A stretch of DNA of 64,000 nucleotides. Source: Mixta gaviniae (GTDB lineage Bacteria; Pseudomonadota; Gammaproteobacteria; Enterobacterales; Enterobacteriaceae). The DNA is taken from contig NZ_CP026377.1 of assembly GCF_002953195.1 (NCBI RefSeq), forward strand, positions 1,488,001 to 1,552,000. Direction: 5' to 3'. This document shows, piece after piece, positions 46,978 through 56,534 of the stretch. The position numbers and the translations under genes are program-made. How positions within the stretch are numbered: position 1 is the first letter of the stretch; each line of letters starts with the position of its first letter. A model generated the notes under the pieces. That model was given only the letters and a program-made list of their open reading frames with translations. It searched no databases and was not told where the DNA came from.

Positions 46978-48307
46978 GACAGATCCTTTTGGTGAATGAG
47001 GGCAGCGCGAACAGCGGCAGCAGGCCCGCCGCCGCGCTGATGGCAAAGGTGACGCGCCAGGCGTCGGGCTGCGGCAGATGCTGCCGCGCCAGGGTGAAGA
47101 TGAGCGTTAACAGCGCCGCGCCGGCGCTAAAGGCGATCTGGCGGTTAAGGTTCCATACCACGCTGGCGCGCGCCAGCGCCGCGCCGTCAAAATCGGTAAG
47201 TGCGGTCGCCTGCGCGGTATTGGCGCCGATCCCGCCGCCGATGCCCATCACCAGCCAGGCGAGCGGCAGCCAGTGCGACGCGCCTGGCGCCAGCAATGCG
47301 ATGCCTGCCGCATGCAGCAGCAGAGCGGCGCAGAACAGGCGTGGCGCCCCCAGACGCAGCCAGAGCTTGCCGCTGACGAGCATAGCGCCCAGCGCGCCCG
47401 CCGCGTAAAGCAGCATCAGCGCGCCGCTCTCTTCCGCCGACCAGCCGAGATCTTGCTGCAGCCAGAAGGCCGCCAGCACATTAACGCCGGTAAACAGGCC
47501 GGGGATGGCGTAATAGACCGCCAGCGAAAAGCGCATGCGCGGATGGCGCACGATATGCAGATCGATCAGCGCATCGGAGCGCTGGCGGGCGTAGCGGAGA
47601 TAGCATAGCCCCGCCAGCACGCCTGCCAGCAGCAGCAGCGTCGGCAGCGTTTTCGACGGCGCATCGGCATAGCCCGACAGGCCGCAGAGCAGCAGGGTCA
47701 ACGTCAGGCTGACCAGCAGCAAGCCCTGCCAGTCCGGCTTTTTCGCCTGCGGCGCGGCGCTTTTTACCCACAGCCCCGCCAGCAACGCCGTCGCCAGGCT
47801 GAAGGGCAGCGGCGCCAGCAGCACCCAACGCCACGAGTAGTGATCGACAAGCGCGCCGCCCAGCGCCGGGGAGATCGCCGGCGCGATCAGCGCAACGGAC
47901 ATAATCAGCGTCGAGAGCCGGGCGCGCTCTTGTGCCGGAAACAGGCTAAAGGCCAGCGCCTGGCCCACCGGGATCAGCAGACCGCCGCCGACGCCCTGAA
48001 TAAACCGAAACAGCGTCAGAGTAAGAAAACGATCCGCCAGCCCGGCCAGCAGCGCCGCCGCCGAAAACAGCAGCATGGAAGCGACCAGCGTCGCCCGGGC
48101 GCCAAAGCGCGCCGCCAGCCACGGGCCGAGCGGAATAATCAGCGTCAGCCCAAGGATATAGCTGTTGCTGACCCACACTACGCTGGCGGGCGACAGCGCC
48201 AGCTGCTGCGCAATAGCGGGCAGCGAGACGGTCGAGATAAAAATATTCACACAGTCGATAAAAAAGCCGGCGATAAAAATCAGGGCGATACGGTAACGAT
48301 AGGTCAT
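46964..48307 (-). CDS. MFS exporter of the DHA2 type
   Basis: 447-residue carrier with many membrane segments. Seen: FFIDCVNIFISTVSLPAIAQQLALSPASVVWVSNSYIL and GPWLAARFGARATLV typical of DHA2 drug exporters, RFIQGVGGGLLIPVGQAL, and the motif C-like SPALGGALVDHYSWRWVLLA. Divergent from a LysR regulator 88 bases away, which probably controls it. Substrate unknown; co-transcription with a SnoaL-like protein might mean that the pair handles an aromatic or polyketide-like compound, but that is conjecture. Confidence 0.87.
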   Translation of the reverse strand: MTYRYRIALIFIAGFFIDCVNIFISTVSLPAIAQQLALSPASVVWVSNSYILGLTLIIPLGPWLAARFGARATLVASMLLFSAAALLAGLADRFLTLTLFRFIQGVGGGLLIPVGQALAFSLFPAQERARLSTLIMSVALIAPAISPALGGALVDHYSWRWVLLAPLPFSLATALLAGLWVKSAAPQAKKPDWQGLLLVSLTLTLLLCGLSGYADAPSKTLPTLLLLAGVLAGLCYLRYARQRSDALIDLHIVRHPRMRFSLAVYYAIPGLFTGVNVLAAFWLQQDLGWSAEESGALMLLYAAGALGAMLVSGKLWLRLGAPRLFCAALLLHAAGIALLAPGASHWLPLAWLVMGIGGGIGANTAQATALTDFDGAALARASVVWNLNRQIAFSAGAALLTLIFTLARQHLPQPDAWRVTFAISAAAGLLPLFALPSFTKRICHGKP

Positions 48308-48354
48308 AAATTCCTCCGGGGCGCAGTGTAGGAGGCATTGACCTGCGAAAGCGA

Positions 48355-48391
48355 TTTAATAAAATTAAACCCTGAATTTAATAATATTAAA
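48355..48391. promoter_or_regulatory. Twin LysR-type operator sites between exporter and regulator genes
   Basis: TTTAATAAAATTAAA (48355-48369) and the perfect palindrome TTTAATAATATTAAA (48377-48391) lie 22 bases apart centre to centre, two helical turns. Both fit the T-N11-A rule for LysR proteins. The second ends four bases before the regulator ATG and would cover its ribosome site, which suggests autorepression. Confidence 0.7.
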
Positions 48392-48395
48392 CCTT

Positions 48396-49298
48396 ATGCA
48401 AAATCATCTTGGACGCATTCGTACTTTTATGGCGGTAGCGGAGTGCGGTTCGTTTACCCGCGCGGCGGAGCGGCTGTTCGTCAGTAAGGCGATGGTCAGC
48501 ATCGATGTCAAAACGCTGGAGCGGGCGCTGAACGCGCCGCTGCTGATCCGCGGCGCCAAAGGCGTGGCGCTGACCGAAGCAGGGCAGGCGCTGTACGCGG
48601 AGTTCAGCGATATCTTTCAGCGCGTCGATCGCGCGCTGGAGCGGGCGGCCGGGCGCCAGCAGCAACTCTCCGGCACGCTGCGCCTGACCTCGACCGCTGA
48701 GTTCGGCGAACATTTTCTGCTGCCGCTGCTGGGCGAGTTTTGCGCGCAGCATCCGCAGCTGCAGGTCAGCTTCTACGCCAACTCTTCGCTGAACGATTTT
48801 ATGTCGGAACAGCTGGATCTGGCGGTGCGTCTGGGCACGCTGCGCGATTCATCGTTAAAAAGCCGCCGTCTGGCGAGCTACGACATCAAGCTGGTGGCGG
48901 CGCCCGGCTGGCTGGCGGCCAATCCGCTGAGCCGGGTAGAGGAGTTAGCGCAGGTTAGCTGGATCGCCAATGCGCATCTCGCCTCGCCGGTAGCGTGGAC
49001 CCTGCGTCATGCGCAGCATCCGCCGGTGAAGATCCGCGCCCGGGCGAGCTACAGCGCCAACAGCGCCTCATCGGTACGCGCAATGGCGCGGGCGGGGCTG
49101 GGCGTGGCGCTGCTGCCGGCATGGATGATCGCCGACGATCTGGCGCAGCGGCGGCTGACGCTGCTGTTTCCCGACTGGACGCTGCCGGAGCAGCCTGTCA
49201 GCATCCTGTATCCTAATGGCCAGGCGCTGCCGCGCAAAAGCCGCGCCTTTATCGATTTTCTGCTGGCCAACCGCGCCCGGCTGGAGCGACGCGCATAA
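48396..49298 (+). CDS. LysR family transcriptional regulator
   Basis: 300 residues: winged helix-turn-helix (RIRTFMAVAECGSFTRAAERLFVSKAMVSIDVKTLERALNAPLL) and a periplasmic-binding-like effector domain (GTLRLTSTAEFGEHFLLPLLGEF, MARAGLGVALLPAWMI). The recognition helix has SKAMVSIDVKTLE in place of the more usual SQPALSRQIRRLE. No Shine-Dalgarno sequence is seen; the operator palindrome occupies that place. Likely regulates the divergent exporter and itself. Confidence 0.88.
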   Translation: MQNHLGRIRTFMAVAECGSFTRAAERLFVSKAMVSIDVKTLERALNAPLLIRGAKGVALTEAGQALYAEFSDIFQRVDRALERAAGRQQQLSGTLRLTSTAEFGEHFLLPLLGEFCAQHPQLQVSFYANSSLNDFMSEQLDLAVRLGTLRDSSLKSRRLASYDIKLVAAPGWLAANPLSRVEELAQVSWIANAHLASPVAWTLRHAQHPPVKIRARASYSANSASSVRAMARAGLGVALLPAWMIADDLAQRRLTLLFPDWTLPEQPVSILYPNGQALPRKSRAFIDFLLANRARLERRA

Positions 49299-49327
49299 AA
49301 AAACCGATCGGCAGCCAACCGATCGGT
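49297..49327 (-). terminator. Rho-independent terminator of the yciF-like gene
   Basis: On the minus strand ACCGATCGG and CCGATCGGT pair around TTGGCTG, followed by seven T (49297-49303). It begins right at the end of the convergent LysR gene. Confidence 0.75.
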
Positions 49328-49374
49328 CTGATTACGCTCTGGAAAAGGGAGCGAACTCCCGTGCGCCTCGCCGG

Positions 49375-49866
49375 CTAGGCGGCGTGCTGGTTAACCTGCT
49401 GTTCGGCCAGCATGGTGAGTTTCTCATCGGTGGCCTTCTCTTCATCCAGGGTATTCTTCAGGATAGAGACGACGTTGTCGTAGCCGAGATTTTTCGCCAG
49501 CGCCATCAGCGACCCGTAGCTGGAAATTTCGTAATGCTCGACTTTCTGAGCGGCAACAATCAGACCCGCATCGCGCACCGGCCCTTCCTCTACTTCCTGA
49601 ATAATCTCCTCGCCCTCCTTGATCAACCCTTCCATCGCCACGCAGGTAACATTTTCCATTTCCACATCGTCGAGCGCCTGGATAACCTGATCGAGACGCT
49701 CGATATGGCCTTTGGTCTCTTCCAGATGTTGCCTGAAGCCTTCGACAAGTTTTGTTTCAGTGGCGGCTTCCGCCATTTTCGGCAGCGCCTTGGTTAACTG
49801 GACTTCAGCACTGTAAACATCGCTCAAGGTATGAACAAACAGATCGTTTAGTGATTGCATAGTCAT
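49375..49866 (-). CDS. yciF: DUF892 ferritin-like protein YciF
   Basis: 163-residue four-helix protein. Seen: MQSLNDLFVHTLSDVYSAEVQLTKALPKMA, HLEETKGHIERLDQVIQ, VAMEGLIKEGEEIIQ and AQKVEHYEISSYGSLMALAKNLGY with repeated Glu/His ligands of a diiron-like site. Closest to E. coli YciF, a stress protein usually found with yciG, yciE and katN and under RpoS; here it stands alone. ATG 49866 lies nine bases after GGGAG. I do not see yciG or yciE nearby. Confidence 0.9.
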   Translation of the reverse strand: MTMQSLNDLFVHTLSDVYSAEVQLTKALPKMAEAATETKLVEGFRQHLEETKGHIERLDQVIQALDDVEMENVTCVAMEGLIKEGEEIIQEVEEGPVRDAGLIVAAQKVEHYEISSYGSLMALAKNLGYDNVVSILKNTLDEEKATDEKLTMLAEQQVNQHAA

Positions 49867-50120
49867 AATGCTTGTCTCCCTCTGATTGTGTATCGGTGTG
49901 CTGCACGTGCTATGAAAGCCTGGTAGATGCGCCGCAGACAGGCAAATATGCTGCGTTTCGCTTTCAACACAATGAAAGATAAGCTTTTATTGCGGTAAGC
50001 GCGGAGGGTGGCAATAAAAATCAATAGTGATCAATGAGTTAGTTGATCAGTAATTCACCGTAAAAGAGTGTGTGATCTTGTTGCTGAACGCAGCGGCAGG
50101 CAGATAAAAGCGGAATTTTA

Positions 50121-50993
50121 ATGGAATTTTTACGTAAGCGTATTGAAAGGCAGGTTTTTCGTCTTAACGGCCTCTCACTGAATGAGTTCGATCTCTCGCA
50201 GCCGATGGGCGATCCGGGGCTATTCGGGCCGGAGAGCGTGGTCTGGCCGGTACATGGCGACTTCACCGCCATGCTTTGCGGCGGCATCAGCGCCCTGATG
50301 CTGCAGATGCTGCATCCGGCGGCACTGGCGGGCGTTTGGGATTACTCCTCCTTTCGCGCGGATATGCTCGGCAGGCTGCGGCGCACCAGCCAGTTCGTCG
50401 CGGTCACCACGTTCGGCAACCGCGCCGACGCGCTGACGCTGATCGACCGCGTAAAGCGCATTCATCTGCAGGTTAATGGCGTGGATGCCTACGGCCATCC
50501 CTACGCCGCCAGCGATCCGACGCTGCTGACCTGGGTGCATGTCGCCGAAGCCAGCCGTTTTCTCGCCGCGCACCTGCGCTATAAAAACCCGGCGCTAAGC
50601 CTCGCCGACCAGGATCGCTACTATGCCGAAGCGGCGCGGGTGGCGGAGGCGCTGGGGGCGGAGGGGGTGCCGAAAAGCCGCGCCGCGACCGCTATGTGGA
50701 TCGAATCGATGCGTCCGCAGCTGCGCTATGACACGCGCGCGCAGGAGGTGATGGCGCTGCTGATGAATGCGCCCGCGCCGGGCTGGCAGGCGAAGCTGGC
50801 GATGGGGGCCATTATGTCGGCAGGCGTCGGGCTGCTGCCCGACTGGGCGCAGCAGATGACCGGCCGCCCGATCAATGCGCGTCAGCAGGCGGCGGTCGAC
50901 AGACGGGTGAATATGATTGCGGCGCTGCTGCGCTGGTCGGTGCGTAACGGCGCCTGGCCGCGCGCCATGCGGCGTATGGGGCGTGATTTTTGA
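50121..50993 (+). CDS. MpaB/DUF2236 family (latex-clearing-protein-like) oxygenase
   Basis: 290-residue helical protein. Seen: GDPGLFGPESVVWPVHGDFTAMLCGG, LQMLHPAALAGVWDYSSFRADMLGRLRRT, TTFGNRADALTLIDRVKRIHLQVNG, YAASDPTLLTWVHVAEASRFL and YYAEAARVAEALGAEGVP, all in the order expected for the MpaB/Lcp family; several histidines may bind heme. A few relatives cleave rubber or mycophenolic-acid precursors; for enterobacterial members the substrate is unknown. ATG 50121 follows GCGGAATTTTA. Confidence 0.82.
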   Translation: MEFLRKRIERQVFRLNGLSLNEFDLSQPMGDPGLFGPESVVWPVHGDFTAMLCGGISALMLQMLHPAALAGVWDYSSFRADMLGRLRRTSQFVAVTTFGNRADALTLIDRVKRIHLQVNGVDAYGHPYAASDPTLLTWVHVAEASRFLAAHLRYKNPALSLADQDRYYAEAARVAEALGAEGVPKSRAATAMWIESMRPQLRYDTRAQEVMALLMNAPAPGWQAKLAMGAIMSAGVGLLPDWAQQMTGRPINARQQAAVDRRVNMIAALLRWSVRNGAWPRAMRRMGRDF

Positions 50994-51082
50994 GATTATT
51001 ACCCTTGCCGCCGCGTGGCGAGAAAAGGGATCCTGCTCTATTCTCGGGGAAAATGGATCCCTCTACGTTGCGTTGAGGCACT

Positions 51083-52237
51083 ATGACATATTCGCAGTTG
51101 ATTGCTGAGGTGACTAATCAGCAACAGACGTTAACCGCCATCATCGAACAGACCGAGCGGGCCGCCTATTTCTATATCTGGCCGACCGAACCCTTTCGCT
51201 CGCGCTTTGCGGTGCGCGGCTGCTGGCTGCGCAATCTGCTGCCTGCGCCGTTCCAGGAAGATCGCGAGGCGATAGAGCAGGGCATCGCGCCGTTGCTCAG
51301 CGCCGACTGCTGCCGCACGCTGGAGGCGGAGCCGCCGCTTGATCCGGCCGGGCTGCAGATTATCTGGGAGCCGACCGACGACGGCGCGGCGGTGTGGTAT
51401 CAGGGGCAGCTGCTGGCGGTGATCCCCGGCTGGAGCCTCTACCAGAATAAGCAGGTCAGTTTTTCCGCCGGCTGCATTCGCGAAAACCGGCTGACGGCGC
51501 CGCTGGGATCGGCCTCGACCAACCACTACTATGCGCAGGCGCTGGCGCATCGTCAGTTCTGGCGCGACTGGCATGACGGCCATCTCTGGCAGCCGGTGCA
51601 GCACGATCTGCTGCGCGCCTATGAGGCGCACTACGGCCCCTCGCTGAAGTATTACGCCATCGATCAGGGCCAGTGGCCGCCGATGGCGCTCTCGCAGCAC
51701 TATCATCAGGGCGTCTGGTACTTCTTCACCGTCGGCATGTGCATTCGTCCGATGCCGTGGGTCGATTTCCTCTATGAAGATCTGGCGCCGCAGTACCGCC
51801 GTACCGAACTGGCGATGGCCATCGATGCCGAGGTGATGACCGAAGATAATGCCATTCAGATGGCGAGCGCGCTGGCAAACTATGCCCACTATCCCTGGAG
51901 CAGCCTTAACTGGCTGGGCGAAGGGCATACGTTGCCCTCGTCAGTGGCACCGGTCGGCTTTGAGGGCTTTCTGCTCTCCGCCGAGCTGGGCGGCGAGGCG
52001 GGGCAGCCCGGCCTGCCGCGCCGCGAAGGTGAGCGGGTTAACCTGCTGTGGGCCACCCCGGTGACCGCGGCGGAACAGGCGTTCGCGCTGGCGGAAGAGG
52101 GCGGCGGGCTGCAGCTGGTGACGCTGCTGCAGCAGGAAGGGGCCAGCCATATTTTCCGTCCGCGTCAGCAGGTGGTCGAGCAGGAAGCCCAGGTCGCGCC
52201 TCTTTTTGCAAACTGTGATCGCGATCGCCTCAAGTAA
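51083..52237 (+). CDS. Suppressor-of-fused (SUFU)-like domain protein
   Basis: 384-residue soluble protein. The C-terminal part (SVAPVGFEGFLLSAELGGE, GERVNLLWATPVTAAEQAFALAEEGGGLQLVTLLQQ) resembles bacterial SUFU-domain proteins, in which a hydrophobic sheet is followed by an 'L..P....E...' helix. The N-terminal half (ERAAYFYIWPTEPFRSRFAVRGCWL, GSASTNHYYAQALAHRQFWRDWHDGHLWQP) is aromatic-rich and not recognised. Bacterial SUFU proteins sometimes act as toxin immunity proteins, but no toxin gene is adjacent. ATG follows TTGAGGCACT. Confidence 0.6.
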   Translation: MTYSQLIAEVTNQQQTLTAIIEQTERAAYFYIWPTEPFRSRFAVRGCWLRNLLPAPFQEDREAIEQGIAPLLSADCCRTLEAEPPLDPAGLQIIWEPTDDGAAVWYQGQLLAVIPGWSLYQNKQVSFSAGCIRENRLTAPLGSASTNHYYAQALAHRQFWRDWHDGHLWQPVQHDLLRAYEAHYGPSLKYYAIDQGQWPPMALSQHYHQGVWYFFTVGMCIRPMPWVDFLYEDLAPQYRRTELAMAIDAEVMTEDNAIQMASALANYAHYPWSSLNWLGEGHTLPSSVAPVGFEGFLLSAELGGEAGQPGLPRREGERVNLLWATPVTAAEQAFALAEEGGGLQLVTLLQQEGASHIFRPRQQVVEQEAQVAPLFANCDRDRLK

Positions 52238-52300
52238 AGATTTTACATGCCGTTAACAGAAGCAGGGCGCCAGGGCCCTTTCTGTTAACGAGGTATGGAG

Positions 52301-54196
52301 ATGTTAAAAACCACGCAGGCCCGCTTTACGGTGACCCTCATCGCATTTTTTCTGCTGCTGTTAGCGGTTACCCTTATCGTGATTAATCTTTTCGTCGCCC
52401 CCCAGCTGAAAAATAATGAAGAACGTCTGGTGCGCTATGAGGTAGACGCGCTGGCGGCGCGCATTGTCGAACAGATGAACCGCGTGCAGGCTCAGCAGCG
52501 CACCATTACCGAAGCGGTGAGCGTGATGGATAGCCAGGCGATCGACGCTCTGCTGCCGGCGCTGGTAAACCAGTATCAGGACAGCAACGTGTTCGGCGGC
52601 GGCATCTGGCCGTTGCCCAATCTGCGCGAGGCGGGCCGGGAAAAGTTCAGCACCTTTTTCGCCCGCGACGCCAGCAATCAGCTGCAGGTCAACACCTTCT
52701 GGAACGCGCCGGAAGCGGATAACTATTATGAGCAGCCGTGGTATAAAGCGGGCCTCGCGGCGCCGAAAGGCCGCTGCGCCTGGGCCAATGCCTACCAGGA
52801 CGCCGCCAGCCCGCAGCCGCGCACCAACTGCGCCATGGCGATCTACCGCAACGGCGCCGAGTGGGGCGTCGCTACCATTGATGTCACGCTCGGCTTTTTT
52901 AACCACCTGGCAAAAGAGATGGGCGAGGCGATTCACGGCCGCGTGCTGATCGTCGAGGCGGATGGCAAGGTGGTCGGCAACGCGGCGCTGGTCAACGGCA
53001 CGCCGAAGCTGCAAAACCTGAGCGATCTCAGCCTGCCGATGGCCGCGCCGCTGAAGGCGCTGCTGTCACGTGCCGGCAGCCAGCCGGTGCAGAGCCAGTA
53101 TCAGGATGATGAGGGCGATCGTACGCTGTTCGTACAGCAGATCGCCGGCAGTCCGTGGTTCCTGGCAAGTGATGTGCCGACCAGCCTGCTGACCCAGCAG
53201 ACGCACTCAATGCTTTCACGCCTGGGCGTGGTGCAGATCCCGTTAGCCATCGCGCTGCTGCTGGTGCTGCTTGGCTTTATCCGCAGCATGATGACGCGCC
53301 TGAATCAACTTAACGCCAATATTCTGGCGCTCTCGACCGGCGGCGCCGATCTGACGCAGCGTCTGCCCGCCAGCAACAGCCCGGAATTTAACGCCGTGGC
53401 GCAGAGCTTCAACCAGTTTATCTCCTACCTGCAGGGGCTGATGCGTCAGGTCGGCGATAGCGCGCTGGCGATCACGTCCGCCTCGCGCGAAATCGCCAGC
53501 GGCAACCTCGATCTCTCTTCCCGCACCGAGGAGCAGTCCAGCTCAATTGTGGAAACGGCGGCGTCGATGGAGCAGCTTACCGGCACAGTGCGCCAGAATG
53601 CCGACAACGCCACCCATGCCAATCAGCTGGCGGATAACGCCTCGCAGGTGGCGGCGCGCGGCACCGAAGTGGTGCGTCAGGTGGTAGCGACCATGGGCGA
53701 AATTGACACCTCCTCCCGCAAGGTGGTGGATATTATCAGCGTTATCGACAGCATCGCTTTCCAGACCAATATCCTGGCGCTGAACGCGGCGGTGGAGGCG
53801 GCGCGCGCCGGCGAACAGGGTCGCGGTTTCGCCGTGGTTGCCAGCGAAGTGCGCAACCTGGCGCAGCGTTCCGCCAATTCGGCGCGCGAAATTAAAAAGC
53901 TGATCGAGACCTCGGTAGCCAACATCGACGCCGGCAGCCAGCTGGTGGGCGAGGCGGGCCGTACTATGGATGAGCTGATGCAGGGAGTATCGAGCGTGAC
54001 CACGCTGATGGGCGAAATCATGTCCGCCAGCCGCGAGCAGAGCATGGGCATCGAACAGGTGAATGTCGCCATTAACCAGCTCGACAGCACTACGCAGCAG
54101 AACGCCGCGCTGGTGGAGCAGGTTTCCGCCGCCGCGCAGGCGATGGAAGAGCAGAGCGTACAGCTGGAAGAGGTGGTGAAGGCGTTTAAACTCTAG
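52301..54196 (+). CDS. Methyl-accepting chemotaxis protein with CACHE-type sensor
   Basis: 631-residue chemoreceptor. Membrane segment at about 10-33, periplasmic sensor with [49 protein letters not shown] and a CACHE-like [20 protein letters not shown], second segment near 315-335, HAMP, and signalling domain tip [30 protein letters not shown]. No CheR-docking pentapeptide at the end (VVKAFKL). I choose ATG 52301, seven bases after GAGG; ATG 52295 would be only one base from it. Paralogous in its signalling half to the receptor at 15.3-17.2 kb. Confidence 0.92.
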   Translation: MLKTTQARFTVTLIAFFLLLLAVTLIVINLFVAPQLKNNEERLVRYEVDALAARIVEQMNRVQAQQRTITEAVSVMDSQAIDALLPALVNQYQDSNVFGGGIWPLPNLREAGREKFSTFFARDASNQLQVNTFWNAPEADNYYEQPWYKAGLAAPKGRCAWANAYQDAASPQPRTNCAMAIYRNGAEWGVATIDVTLGFFNHLAKEMGEAIHGRVLIVEADGKVVGNAALVNGTPKLQNLSDLSLPMAAPLKALLSRAGSQPVQSQYQDDEGDRTLFVQQIAGSPWFLASDVPTSLLTQQTHSMLSRLGVVQIPLAIALLLVLLGFIRSMMTRLNQLNANILALSTGGADLTQRLPASNSPEFNAVAQSFNQFISYLQGLMRQVGDSALAITSASREIASGNLDLSSRTEEQSSSIVETAASMEQLTGTVRQNADNATHANQLADNASQVAARGTEVVRQVVATMGEIDTSSRKVVDIISVIDSIAFQTNILALNAAVEAARAGEQGRGFAVVASEVRNLAQRSANSAREIKKLIETSVANIDAGSQLVGEAGRTMDELMQGVSSVTTLMGEIMSASREQSMGIEQVNVAINQLDSTTQQNAALVEQVSAAAQAMEEQSVQLEEVVKAFKL

Positions 54197-54338
54197 TCCC
54201 CTTCAGTCGCCCTGGCGACGGGGCGCCTGTTTCCTGCGACATCTTTTCGCACATAATGTGATAAATACAGACGCTTTTTTCCGCCAGAGGCGCCGACGGA
54301 TATGCCACAATAGCTGGGATTAATCTGAAGGAGCCCGC

Positions 54339-54902
54339 ATGTCCGCTATTGACGTTATCCTTGTCGATCGTTTCGATCGCCCTACCGGTAAGATGGAAAA
54401 GCTGGAAGTTCATCAAAAAGGATTGCTGCATCGCGCGGTGACAGTCTACGTGTTCAACAGCCGTCATGAGCTGCTGCTGCAGCGGCGTGCCAGCGACAAA
54501 TATCACTGCGGCGGGCTGTGGAGCAATACCTGCTGCGGTCACCCCTTTCCCGACGAAGCATCACAGGCGGCGGCGGAGCGGCGGCTGGAAGAGGAGATGG
54601 GCCTGCGGCTGACGCTGACGCCGATGTTTGAGCTGAGCTACAACCTGCCCCTGAGCAACGGGCTGATCGAGCATGAGTACGGACATGTCTTTTTCGCCCT
54701 CAGCGACCAGACGCCGCGCCTTAACCCGCAAGAGGCGGACGATAGCCGCTGGCTGTCGCTGACGGCGATCCAGCAGGAGATCGCGCGTGACCCGACGCGC
54801 TTTACCCCCTGGTTTTTGCATACCTTCGCGCGCATTCCCGAGCGGCTGGCGCACTTTATTCAGCGCGATGCCGCGCCGAAATCCTCCGCATCCACGTCGT
54901 AG
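54339..54902 (+). CDS. idi: Isopentenyl-diphosphate delta-isomerase, type I
   Basis: Interconverts IPP and DMAPP for isoprenoid synthesis. 187 residues (E. coli 182). Seen: DVILVDRFDRPTGKMEKLEVHQKGLLHRAVTVYVF, the Nudix-like KYHCGGLWSNTCCGHP with the active-site cysteine, RRLEEEMGL, and EHEYGHVFFA with the catalytic glutamate. ATG follows GAAGGAGCCCGC. No crt genes are near, so this is the housekeeping copy. Its end overlaps the end of the convergent MFS gene by 43 bases. Confidence 0.95.
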   Translation: MSAIDVILVDRFDRPTGKMEKLEVHQKGLLHRAVTVYVFNSRHELLLQRRASDKYHCGGLWSNTCCGHPFPDEASQAAAERRLEEEMGLRLTLTPMFELSYNLPLSNGLIEHEYGHVFFALSDQTPRLNPQEADDSRWLSLTAIQQEIARDPTRFTPWFLHTFARIPERLAHFIQRDAAPKSSASTS

Positions 54903-56338
54903 CCTGACGGCTCCCAGCGCACCAGCATCAGCGCCAGCAGGCCCGCCAGCGGCGCGAGGGCGATGGCCCAGAAGACGTTGGTGTCCAGCAGCGCGCTGAG
55001 CAGCGGGAACAGAAACAGCGACAGCGTGGAGCTGGCGCGCATCAGCGTCTGGTTAAGGCCGACGCCGACGCCGCGCAGCGAAACCGGATAGCTAAGCGAC
55101 GCGTAAGTCATGGTGTGCGAACCCGGCCCGAAACCCTGGCCGAAGAGAAACAGCGCCAGCAGGGCTACGGCCAGCAGCGCTTCCGGCATGCCCTGCGGCC
55201 GCCCGATCAGTGCCAGCCCCAGCAGCGCGGCGAGCTGGCAGGCGTAGCCCGCCACCGTCATCCGCCAGGCGCCGAGACGCGGCACCAGCCGCACCGCCAG
55301 CAGGCCGCCGACAAAGGCGAACAGCAGGTTCAGCGCCAGCGACACCAGAATGGTGGTCAGCATCGTCTGCGCCAGGAAGCTGGAGAGGATCACCGGCAGG
55401 CCGAACGCCACCGCGTTGTAGGCGAAGGCGGAGGCGATGGAGATCACCGTCGCCAGCAGCGTGCGTCGCAGGTAGATGCCGCCCAGCAGCGCGCCGTAGT
55501 TACGCCAGCCGGGGCGGCGGGTACGCGTCGCGGCGCTGAAGTCGGCGTCGCTCGCCACCTGCGCGTTAATCCCCCAGGCGCGGCGCAGAATAGCGGCCGC
55601 GCCCTGCAGATCGCCCTGATTCGCTGCCCAGACCGGCGATTCGCTCATATAACGGCTGCGAATGGCGATAATCGCCAGCGCCGGCACCGCGCCGAAGCCG
55701 AGGATCAGGCGCCACAGCCAGTCGGCGTGGCTGGCCGGCAAGACGCTATACAGCACCAGCACCAGCAGATAAGAGATGCTGATAGCGGCATACCAGGTGG
55801 GACACCACATGGCAATGCTCGCCGCCTTGTTGCCGCGCCCCTTCAGCCGTGAAAATTCGGCGAGAAACGCCATCGCCACCGGCAGATCGATACCGACGCC
55901 CAGCCCCATCACAAAGCGCGCGCCCGCCAGCACATATTCGTTGGGTGCCAGCGCGCAGGCCAGCGCGGCCACCACAAAGAAAAACATATCCGCCATAAAG
56001 ACGCGATAGCGACCGATTTTATCGGTCAGCCAGCCGCCGATCAGCGCGCCGACGATCGCCCCAAAGGTGATGGCGGAAGCGACCATGCCGCTGCCGGCGG
56101 GAGTAAGGTGAAATTCCCGCGTCACCTCTTTCATGCCGAACGCCAGCGCGCCGAGGTCGTAGGCGTCGAGAAAGACGCCGCCGAGGGCGATAGCGACCAC
56201 GATGCGCCCGTTGCCGAGCGCCTGAGTGCTGCTGTTGACCAGCTGCGAGACATCGGCCGGCTGGCGTATCCAGGCGGTTTCACCGGCAGCGGGGTGAATG
56301 GACGCGTCCGGCGTCGAAGAGGCGCTTATTTCAGTCAT
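54860..56338 (-). CDS. MFS transporter, sugar-porter/aromatic-acid-like
   Basis: 492 residues, about 12 segments, long cytoplasmic N terminus of about 45 residues. Seen: GGVFLDAYDLGALAFGMKEVTREF (the D-x-Y-D entry motif of AAHS/sialate-type carriers), GALIGGWLTDKIGRYRVFMADM, RFVMGLGVGIDLPVAMAFLAEFSRLKGRGNKAAS, and ESPVWAANQGDL. Proton-driven uptake of an organic acid, sugar or polyol is likely; the substrate cannot be told. Divergent from osmF. Confidence 0.85.
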   Translation of the reverse strand: MTEISASSTPDASIHPAAGETAWIRQPADVSQLVNSSTQALGNGRIVVAIALGGVFLDAYDLGALAFGMKEVTREFHLTPAGSGMVASAITFGAIVGALIGGWLTDKIGRYRVFMADMFFFVVAALACALAPNEYVLAGARFVMGLGVGIDLPVAMAFLAEFSRLKGRGNKAASIAMWCPTWYAAISISYLLVLVLYSVLPASHADWLWRLILGFGAVPALAIIAIRSRYMSESPVWAANQGDLQGAAAILRRAWGINAQVASDADFSAATRTRRPGWRNYGALLGGIYLRRTLLATVISIASAFAYNAVAFGLPVILSSFLAQTMLTTILVSLALNLLFAFVGGLLAVRLVPRLGAWRMTVAGYACQLAALLGLALIGRPQGMPEALLAVALLALFLFGQGFGPGSHTMTYASLSYPVSLRGVGVGLNQTLMRASSTLSLFLFPLLSALLDTNVFWAIALAPLAGLLALMLVRWEPSGYDVDAEDFGAASR

Positions 56339-56494
56339 GGTGTTATGTAATAAGAAGGGTTGGGAAGGGTGAGCATAACCTCCTGATGCCGCTGGCTAAA
56401 TTCCTTCTGGTTATATCTTACTTCCGAACGCGCTTGCGTCTGCGCCTTCTCTCGCAGAACACGGCTGAATTTCCGGCGCGCGGGAAGTTTTGCG

Positions 56495-56501
56495 CTACGC
56501 T
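56495..56501 (+). promoter_or_regulatory. Possible RpoS -10 element of osmF
   Basis: GCTACGCTTTG 34 bases before the osmF ATG resembles the sigma-S extended -10 consensus (CTAYRCT). E. coli osmF is RpoS-dependent and osmotically induced, so the same control is expected here. Confidence 0.4.
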
Positions 56502-56534
56502 TTGACTGAACCCTCTTTTAAAAGGAACTCTGCC

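Noticed and set aside
45594..56338. Genomic island between bglX and osmF
   Set aside because: The genes are accessory in character, but there is no integrase, tRNA site, transposase or clear shift in base composition.
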